The notes under the pieces were generated by a model that did not search any database, had not been told where the DNA came from, and saw nothing but the letters and a program-made list of their open reading frames with translations. The position numbers were made by a program, and so were the translations under genes. This document shows positions 9,146 to 15,080 of a stretch of 64,000 bases of DNA, piece after piece (positions within the stretch are counted from its first letter, which is position 1; the number at the start of each line of letters is the position of its first letter). The DNA comes from Halomonas sp. QHL1 (lineage in GTDB: Bacteria > Pseudomonadota > Gammaproteobacteria > Pseudomonadales > Halomonadaceae), in the NCBI RefSeq assembly GCF_001882345.1, contig NZ_MINL01000001.1:3853852-3917851 (forward strand). The letters run 5' to 3'.

Positions 9146-9823
9146 TTACTCACTCTGTGCATCACGATTAGCCTTCAGCAGCCCGATTACTTCGTTGTCG
9201 CTGGTTTGGGTAAAGTCTTGGTAATGCATACCGACGGCGATAAAGGGCTCTGGCGTCGCCAAGCAAATCACCTCGTCTACCTCGCTAGCCAACTCTTCAA
9301 GGGCGGGCTGCGGGGCGACGGGGACTGCCAGGGTAATAGTGGCAGCTCTCGCTTGCTGTAATGCTCTGGCAGCCGCCTTGGCGGTGCTGCCGGTCGCAAT
9401 GCCGTCATCTACCAGCAACACGCGGCGTCCGCTAACGTTAATGGGTGGGCGCTCGCCGATGTAAACTTGGCGGCGACGGGTGATCTCCCGTAGCTGGCGC
9501 TCTATTTCCGCTTCAATATAACGTTCCGAGGGCTGGATTATCTGCACTATCTCCGGTGTCATCACTACCTGTGGCCGGACACCATCGACGACGGCCCCAA
9601 GCCCAAACTCGGGTTGCCCAGGGGCGCCAATTTTGCGCACGATGATTACATCAAGTGGGAGCTTAAGGCGGCAGGCTACCTCGAAGGCAACCGGTACACC
9701 CCCACGCGGAAGCGCCAAGACTAGGTCGAAACGTGCAGGGGCATCACTGGAGCCAGATAATGCTTGAGCAAGTTGGCGTCCGGCTTGACGACGATTTTCG
9801 AACAGCTCGCGGTGCTTGAACAT
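9146..9823 (-). CDS. Phosphoribosyltransferase-domain protein
   Basis: A 225-residue protein of the type I PRTase fold. The PRPP-binding loop is clear (LLVDDGIATGSTAKAA, about 128-143), and the N-terminal part has LALPRGGVPVAFEVA, a segment typical of stand-alone PRTase-like proteins found beside stress or hydrolase genes. It is convergent with the RND permease gene and has no obvious operon partner. Family members of this type have no settled substrate; an active nucleobase transferase role should not be assumed. Confidence 0.82.
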   Translation of the reverse strand: MFKHRELFENRRQAGRQLAQALSGSSDAPARFDLVLALPRGGVPVAFEVACRLKLPLDVIIVRKIGAPGQPEFGLGAVVDGVRPQVVMTPEIVQIIQPSERYIEAEIERQLREITRRRQVYIGERPPINVSGRRVLLVDDGIATGSTAKAAARALQQARAATITLAVPVAPQPALEELASEVDEVICLATPEPFIAVGMHYQDFTQTSDNEVIGLLKANRDAQSE

Positions 9824-10064
9824 GAGCAGCTCCTACGCATTAAACCAATACGCGTTGGGTATACTCCCAGGGCCTTCTGCCAAGCCTAAATGCCGCTGTT
9901 GTGGGTGTTGATAGTTTGGCTGACACAGGTGTGGGAAAAGTACGTTGCCCGGATAAACTATGGATTAACGCTAGTTTGACTATAGTAAGGGAGTATCGGC
10001 TTATCCAAGCCCATGCGATTTGTTAGTTAATGGTCGTTAGCAACAGTCGCGAAAGGAGGCAACT

Positions 10065-10535
10065 ATGCTGCTGGAAGGATCATGCCACTGTCAGGCAGTA
10101 ACGTTCAGAGTGAAGTCTCACCACCCCTATCCCTTCAATCGCTGTTACTGCTCTATCTGTCGCAAAACGGCGGGTGGTGGTGGCTACGCCATCAACCTCA
10201 GTGGAGAAAGCAAAACGCTCAGCGTGAGTGGAGATGAGCACATCTCAATCTATCGCGCGGTCATCAATGGCGTGCAAAGCACGGGAGAACGGCATTTCTG
10301 CAAGCATTGCGCGACGTCACTGTGGGTTTACGATCCCGACTGGCCCGAGCTTGTGCATCCCTTCGCCTCGGCGATTGATACACCCTTGCCGACGCCCCCA
10401 AAACGGACGCACATGATGTTGGGAAGTAGAGCGGATTGGGTCGAGATAAATGCGCAGTTCCAAGATAAATGCTTCGATCAATACCCGGATGAAAGCCTGG
10501 CCGAGTGGCACCAGCGGTTGGGGTTAGAGTGCTAG
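10065..10535 (+). CDS. GFA / CENP-V family zinc protein
   Basis: A 156-residue protein of the family named after glutathione-dependent formaldehyde-activating enzyme. The zinc-binding cysteines are all present: CHC at residues 7-9, CYCSIC at 27-32 and CKHC in the middle of the chain, followed by the usual SLWVYDPDWPE stretch. Only a few members have proven activity, so the formaldehyde role is not implied. A good GGAGG ribosome binding site precedes the ATG. The stop codon overlaps that of the convergent gene: the four bases CTAG at 10532-10535 end both genes. Confidence 0.85.
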   Translation: MLLEGSCHCQAVTFRVKSHHPYPFNRCYCSICRKTAGGGGYAINLSGESKTLSVSGDEHISIYRAVINGVQSTGERHFCKHCATSLWVYDPDWPELVHPFASAIDTPLPTPPKRTHMMLGSRADWVEINAQFQDKCFDQYPDESLAEWHQRLGLEC

Positions 10536-11269
10536 CTCAGCGAATTTCTTTTTGCTTTTCGGTATAGCCACCAAACATCATACCCGAACGAATACGCTAA
10601 CGATACCAGCGCACTAATGGCGAGCAGGCTGGCCATAAAGTGAGAGGTGAGCGGCGTTAATGCCAGCAACAAAGCAACTACCTGAAAGACACAAACGGCC
10701 TTGCGGCGAAAACTATCAAATAAGGGTTTTGAGAGCCACGGGAACTGCCAACTGGCAGCGATAAAGCAGTAGCGCATTCCGCCAATCATTAGCACCCAAA
10801 GGCCCAGTGACTCCAGTCGCAGCAGTCCCGCACACAGCAGTAAAATCAGCAGGGCATCCAATTCCATATCAAACCGCGCACCGAACCGGGTGTGGCTTTT
10901 GGTGCGCCTGGCAATCCAGCCATCGACGCCATCCAGCAGTAGGGCGATTACCGCGATAGCCAGCCACTGCCATATTGCCCCTACAAAGATATTGGCGGCG
11001 AGCGCGCCCGCCACTAGCGCTACCAATACCGCTCGGGCCAGGGTAACCCGGTTGGCCCAACCCAATGAGCCGAAAGGCCAGAAGATGGTCACCAGGGTGG
11101 ATATAAACGTGTAGAAGCCTATGGCCACCCACCAGTTAGCGGGGGTCGCCATTAAAAGCGGCAGTGCCTTTCCCACCGCTATAAGCAGTAAGCCGCCCAG
11201 CAGTACCTCTGCGGCGCTGTAAAGCCGTTTGGGCAGGGTAAACGAAGACGTGTTGGAAAAAAGCGGCAT
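10532..11269 (-). CDS. CDP-alcohol phosphatidyltransferase family membrane protein
   Basis: Integral membrane enzyme of 245 residues. It holds the complete family motif DxxDGxxAR...GxxxDxxxD (DGVDGWIARRT, then GARFDMELD), which binds the CDP-alcohol and the divalent metal. Several hydrophobic helices surround it. Such enzymes join a CDP-activated lipid or alcohol to an acceptor in phospholipid synthesis; which acceptor is used here is not evident. The gene stands alone and is convergent with the GFA-family gene. Confidence 0.85.
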   Translation of the reverse strand: MPLFSNTSSFTLPKRLYSAAEVLLGGLLLIAVGKALPLLMATPANWWVAIGFYTFISTLVTIFWPFGSLGWANRVTLARAVLVALVAGALAANIFVGAIWQWLAIAVIALLLDGVDGWIARRTKSHTRFGARFDMELDALLILLLCAGLLRLESLGLWVLMIGGMRYCFIAASWQFPWLSKPLFDSFRRKAVCVFQVVALLLALTPLTSHFMASLLAISALVSLAYSFGYDVWWLYRKAKRNSLS

Positions 11270-11630
11270 GGGTGCTCACGAAGCGGCGTCGCTGTCCGCA
11301 GTTGAAATAAATGATGCAACTATTTTTATATGTACCATTCTTGTAGAAGAAGGTAGGGTTGTCCATATGATCAAGAAAATAGATGGGTTAGTTTCATCTG
11401 TTACAAATGGTTAATCGAATATTTTCTTTTCACCCGCTACGCTGAAGGAGGTGAGCCATTGAAAACTGTTCTGCATGGAGTCACCCGGTATGTGGCCCTC
11501 CATTATGGTAAGGGGCCACGGCATACAACGTGTAACTTAGTCTTAACTTGCAGCTCAGTGGTGCCACTCCACTTTCAACGGAATGAAAAAGAGCCCGGGT
11601 TATTGGGGCTCGTAACGAAAAGGAACGCTC
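11270..11630. other. Structured region upstream of the pterin-like cluster
   Basis: About 360 bases between divergent genes. It holds a perfect ribosome binding site, AAGGAGGTGA at 11445-11454, not used by any recognised gene but followed by a TTG at 11459 opening a 61-codon frame; an inverted repeat GTGGCCC/GGGCCAC (11492-11519); a short repeat AGTGG-CCACT near 11560; and a second hairpin at 11591-11611. The pieces suggest a regulated leader rather than plain spacer. Confidence 0.5.
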
Positions 11631-11644
11631 ATGTCGGCGCCTGA
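11459..11644 (+). CDS. Possible small leader ORF (61 codons)
   Basis: Not recognised as any family. The only argument for it is the near-ideal ribosome binding site AAGGAGGTGA placed seven bases (from GGAGG) before a TTG codon. The frame runs through the hairpin at 11492-11519 and ends at 11644, inside the first codons of the oxidoreductase gene in another frame, which would allow translational coupling. An ATT codon one base earlier opens a 17-codon frame ending at 11511 instead. Either could be a regulatory leader peptide; neither is proven. Confidence 0.3.
   Translation: MKTVLHGVTRYVALHYGKGPRHTTCNLVLTCSSVVPLHFQRNEKEPGLLGLVTKRNAHVGA
11586..11611 (-). terminator. Hairpin with T-run on the minus strand
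   Basis: On the minus strand a GAGCCC/GGGCTC stem with a nine-base loop is followed by TTTTT, the form of a rho-independent terminator. No minus-strand gene lies upstream of it, so it may instead work on the plus strand as a hairpin just before the ribosome binding site of the gene at 11631. Confidence 0.4.
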
Positions 11645-12650
11645 CGATGTTGGCAGAAACCGCTATGTTGCCACAAAAACCTCGGCCACCGCCTTCTGGG
11701 TAACCAACCCAGCACAAGGTGAACTGCGGTGTGAACAGCTTAGTCCCCCCGCGCAGGATGAGGTGCTCGTACGCACCTTGTACAGCGGTATCAGCCGCGG
11801 CACCGAATCGCTGGTGTTTAATGGTCGCGTACCCGAAAGCGAATTTTCACGCATGCGAGCCCCCTTTCAGTCGGGTGAGTTCCCAGCGCCGGTCAAGTAC
11901 GGTTACTGCAACGTTGGCCGCGTAGAACAAGGGCCAGACGCGCTGTTAAATAAAACCATTTTTTGCCTGTTTCCCCACCAGGACCATTACATCGTGCCTG
12001 CTTCGGCAGTGCTTGAAGTGCCCGCCAACGTACCTGCCAAACGCGCCGTATTGGCGGCCAATATGGAAACCGCCATTAACGGCGTGTGGGACGCCGAACC
12101 GATGCTGGGTGAGCGAATCAGTGTGATTGGCGCAGGCGTGGTGGGCGCTTTGGTGGCGTATCTATGTGCCCAGGTGCCCGGCGTTACCGTCCAGTTGGTC
12201 GATATCAACCCAGAGCGTCGCCAACTGGCCGAGCAGTTGGGCGTGGCATTCTGCACTCCCGAAAAAGCTACTTATGACCAAGATTGCGTGATCCATGCCA
12301 GCGGCCAATCAGCGGGTTTACGTCATGCCCTTGAGTTAGTCGGCAGTGAAGGGCGCATTATCGAAATGAGCTGGTTTGGCGAGGGGGATGTCGCAATTCC
12401 GTTGGGGGGGGCTTTTCACTCCCAGCGGCTGACGCTCAAGGCCAGCCAAGTAGGCCAACTGTCGCCGAAACTACGCCCCCGCTGGGACTATCAGCGCCGC
12501 CTTAGGCTAGCGTTGAGCCTGCTGGTGGACGAGCGCTTGGATGCACTGATCAGCGGGGAAAGTGACTTTGCCCAGTTGCCCACGCTTGCCCCTAAGCTGT
12601 TCGGCCGCGGCAGTGTTGAGCTTTGCCACCGCCTGAGCTACTCCCCATAA
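11631..12650 (+). CDS. Zinc-less MDR-family oxidoreductase (BchC-like)
   Basis: A 339-residue protein of the medium-chain dehydrogenase/reductase superfamily. The Rossmann dinucleotide site is clear (VIGAGVVGALVAYL, about 165). The N-terminal segment reads YSGISRGTESLVF where classical zinc alcohol dehydrogenases have the first catalytic cysteine, so the catalytic zinc site is missing; this form resembles the BchC-like subgroup often labelled zinc-binding dehydrogenase. It is the first gene of the pterin-like cluster; GGAA ribosome binding site upstream of the ATG. A run of eight G (about 12404-12411) lies inside the coding sequence. Role inferred: NAD(P)-dependent redox step on a cluster intermediate; substrate unknown. 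Confidence 0.82.
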   Translation: MSAPDDVGRNRYVATKTSATAFWVTNPAQGELRCEQLSPPAQDEVLVRTLYSGISRGTESLVFNGRVPESEFSRMRAPFQSGEFPAPVKYGYCNVGRVEQGPDALLNKTIFCLFPHQDHYIVPASAVLEVPANVPAKRAVLAANMETAINGVWDAEPMLGERISVIGAGVVGALVAYLCAQVPGVTVQLVDINPERRQLAEQLGVAFCTPEKATYDQDCVIHASGQSAGLRHALELVGSEGRIIEMSWFGEGDVAIPLGGAFHSQRLTLKASQVGQLSPKLRPRWDYQRRLRLALSLLVDERLDALISGESDFAQLPTLAPKLFGRGSVELCHRLSYSP

Positions 12651-12677
12651 CCCATTTACCTATCATTTGGAGTCTCT

Positions 12678-13076
12678 ATGTTCCGTTTATGTGTCCGTGA
12701 CCACTTTATGATCGCCCACAGTTTTAATGGCGAGATATTTGGCCCTGCCCAGCGTACCCACGGCGCTACCTATGTGGTCGATGTGGTCTTTCAGCGCCCT
12801 GAACTGGATGAGGATGGCCTAGTGATCGATATCGGCCTTGCCAGCGAAACAGTGAAATCGGTACTGGCTGACTACAACTTCAGCAATCTGGATGAAGTGC
12901 CTGAATTTGCGGGTAAAAACACGACTACCGAGTTTATGGCCAAGGTGATCTTTGACCAGCTCGCCAAAGCGATTGGTGAAGGCAAAATGGGTATCACCGC
13001 CAAGGGAATTACCCATATGGAGATCAAGCTGCATGAATCCCATGTGGCCTGGGCAAGCTACGAAGGCGCGCTATGA
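12678..13076 (+). CDS. PTPS/QueD-fold protein with substituted active site
   Basis: A 132-residue T-fold protein of the 6-pyruvoyl/6-carboxy-tetrahydropterin synthase family. Length and overall pattern (FMIAHSF at 10-16, TTTEFMAKVIFDQL at 82-95, HESHVAWASY at 119-128) fit, but key residues differ: the catalytic cysteine position, four residues before the HGH motif, is Ala24; the HGH zinc motif is HGA (H28, A30); and the DH pair of the charge relay is D65-Y66. H14 and E120, the pterin-anchoring glutamate, are kept. The normal reaction is thus unlikely. The gene overlaps the glycosyltransferase gene by four bases (ATGA) and has GGAG before its ATG. Confidence 0.85.
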   Translation: MFRLCVRDHFMIAHSFNGEIFGPAQRTHGATYVVDVVFQRPELDEDGLVIDIGLASETVKSVLADYNFSNLDEVPEFAGKNTTTEFMAKVIFDQLAKAIGEGKMGITAKGITHMEIKLHESHVAWASYEGAL

Positions 13077-15076
13077 GTAAGCGGTTTACCTTGATCGTTG
13101 CCGGTGACCCAGCTCAGCGTACCGGCGGCTATATCTATGATGCCCAGATTGTCTCGTCCCTGCGTGACCATGGATGGGAAATTGACGTCGTCGGCTTGGC
13201 AGGCACGTTTCCTGATGCGGATGCCGAGGCGGCAGAAGCGCTCACGCAGGCCCTTGAGTCGCTTCCCGATCAGGCGTCGGTGGTGATTGATGGCCTAGCC
13301 ATGGGGGCGCTGCCCGAGGTGGTTGCTCAACATGCCCAGCGGCTGGAAATCACAGCGTTGCTACACCACCCCCTAGGCGATGAGCTGGGCCTTGGCGAGG
13401 CCGATCAGCAGCGCTTTCATCGCAGTGAGTTAACCGCGCTTGCCCCCGTGGCGCGGATTATCGTCACCAGCCATTTTACCGCCCGGCGCTTACCGGAGCT
13501 GGCAGACCACTACTCCATGCCACTCAATACCAGTGTCACCGTGGTTGAGCCGGGCGTTGCCCAGGCGCCGATCAGCCCTGCAGCAGAGCCTGGCGAGCCA
13601 CTACGGTTGCTATGTGTGGCAACGCTAACGCCGCGCAAAGGACAGGATATTCTTGTTCAAGCGTTGTCGGGCGTTGCCGGGAATCAATGGCAGTGCGACT
13701 GCTACGGTGGCGCACGAGATACCGCTTTCACCCAGCGCGTGCAGCAATTGATCGATCAGAACGGCTTGCAAAGCGCCGTGCAGCTTCACGGCGAGTGCGA
13801 TAGCGAGACGCTTGAAGCGGCTTATCGCAGCGCTCACGCGCTAGTGCTGCCCTCCTGGTATGAAGGCTACGGCATGGTGGTCACCGAAGCCTTGGCCCAC
13901 GGCCTGCCGGTGATTACCACCACCGGCGGTGCGCTGCGCGATACCTTGCCTACAGGTGCCGGGTTAGGCGTTGAACCTGGTGATGTCGACGCGCTTCAAG
14001 ACGCTTTGAGCCGTTTTTGTCATGACGACGAGCTGCGCCACCAACTGCGCCAGGGAGCTGCCCAGGCCCGCGATGGGTTAAGCGACTGGCAGGAAGCCGG
14101 AGCTAATTTTGCAGCGGCGTTAACTGCGCCAGCCAATCGATCAAGTCGTTCCAAAACGGACTCACCAGCCAATTCCCCGAACCTGCGAGCGGGGAGCCAG
14201 TTTGAGTCCGACTGGCTGACGCTGCGTGAGGCAGCTGATGTCGATTCGCGCAGCCAGCGCCTTGCCGGGTTTGCCGCTGAGTGGTTGAGCGCGCGCGCCC
14301 CAACGCCGTTGATAGCGGATCTTGGCTGTGGCCGGGGCAGTAATATGCGCTTTTTAGCGCCACGCCTGAGCGGCCACCAGCGCTGGAAGCTGATCGATCA
14401 TGATGCCGTTTTGTTAGCTCAGGCGCGCCAGCGCGCCGCTGGCCTAAGCGATAGCCAAGGGCAGCCCGTGGCCGTTGAGACCCACTGCGTATCGCTGGAG
14501 CCACTTGCCGATGTGCCGCTCGACGATGCGCATTTGGTGACCGCATCGGCACTGCTGGACCTGGTCTCCCAGCAGTGGATTGACGCCTTGGTGACCCATA
14601 TTGCTGGGCAGCAGCAAGCGCTGCTGATAGCGCTTAGCGTGACCGGGGAATGGCACTTTATTGACCCTCAAGGCGCGCCGGTGCTGGATGACGAAGACCA
14701 CTGGCTGCTGGCGATGTTTATTGCCCATCAGCAGCGCGATAAAGGCTTGGGCGATGCGTTAGGCGGTCTGGCCCACCAGGCGTTAGTCGCCGCGTTAGAG
14801 GGCGCTGATTACCGCGTCGAGCAAGCCGAAACGCCTTGGCAGCTTGCCGCTGGCAACCATACTCAGCAGCCGCTGATGATGGCACTGCTTGAGGGCTGGG
14901 CCGAAGCCGCCACCGAGCAAGCCCCGGAAGCGGCGGCGCGCATTGCCACCTGGCTGCAGCAGCGCCAGCAAGCGGTGGCCAATGGCGAACTGGGTATTTG
15001 GGTGGGGCATCGCGACCTGTTTGCCACGCCCCAGTTTGCCAAGCCCCAGTTTGCAAACCCCAGGCAAGAGGCCTAA
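13073..15076 (+). CDS. Fused GT4 glycosyltransferase - SAM methyltransferase
   Basis: A 667-residue two-domain enzyme. Residues 1-345 are a GT-B glycosyltransferase of family 4: a glycine-rich start (AGDPAQRTGGYIYDAQ), a C-domain beginning at VATLTPRKGQD and the EX7E donor-sugar motif with E264 and E272. After a serine-rich linker (about 350-378) comes a class I methyltransferase with motif I DLGCGRG at 416-422. A C-terminal tail (about 648-667) is encoded by an imperfect 15-base tandem repeat. Elsewhere these two activities are usually separate proteins. Translation is coupled to the PTPS-like gene by a four-base overlap. Inferred role: adding a sugar and a methyl group to the cluster's product. 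Confidence 0.85.
   Translation: MSKRFTLIVAGDPAQRTGGYIYDAQIVSSLRDHGWEIDVVGLAGTFPDADAEAAEALTQALESLPDQASVVIDGLAMGALPEVVAQHAQRLEITALLHHPLGDELGLGEADQQRFHRSELTALAPVARIIVTSHFTARRLPELADHYSMPLNTSVTVVEPGVAQAPISPAAEPGEPLRLLCVATLTPRKGQDILVQALSGVAGNQWQCDCYGGARDTAFTQRVQQLIDQNGLQSAVQLHGECDSETLEAAYRSAHALVLPSWYEGYGMVVTEALAHGLPVITTTGGALRDTLPTGAGLGVEPGDVDALQDALSRFCHDDELRHQLRQGAAQARDGLSDWQEAGANFAAALTAPANRSSRSKTDSPANSPNLRAGSQFESDWLTLREAADVDSRSQRLAGFAAEWLSARAPTPLIADLGCGRGSNMRFLAPRLSGHQRWKLIDHDAVLLAQARQRAAGLSDSQGQPVAVETHCVSLEPLADVPLDDAHLVTASALLDLVSQQWIDALVTHIAGQQQALLIALSVTGEWHFIDPQGAPVLDDEDHWLLAMFIAHQQRDKGLGDALGGLAHQALVAALEGADYRVEQAETPWQLAAGNHTQQPLMMALLEGWAEAATEQAPEAAARIATWLQQRQQAVANGELGIWVGHRDLFATPQFAKPQFANPRQEA
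15014..15066 (+). repeat. 15-base tandem repeat in the 3' end of the fusion gene
   Basis: Three units of 15 bases, the second and third nearly identical (CCCCAGTTTGCCAAG at 15029, CCCCAGTTTGCAAAC at 15044), the first diverged (15014), with a partial fourth. They encode repeated FA(T/K/N)PQ steps at the C-terminus. A similar 15-base array lies in the signal region of opgG. Confidence 0.75.
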
Positions 15077-15080
15077 GCCT

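Noticed and set aside
11631-12650. Bacteriochlorophyll synthesis (BchC) assignment
   Set aside because: Only superfamily-level likeness; no other photosynthesis gene is present in the window.
14103-14552. 149-codon minus-strand frame inside the fusion gene
   Set aside because: Arg/Ala/His-rich composition typical of an antisense shadow; no motif.
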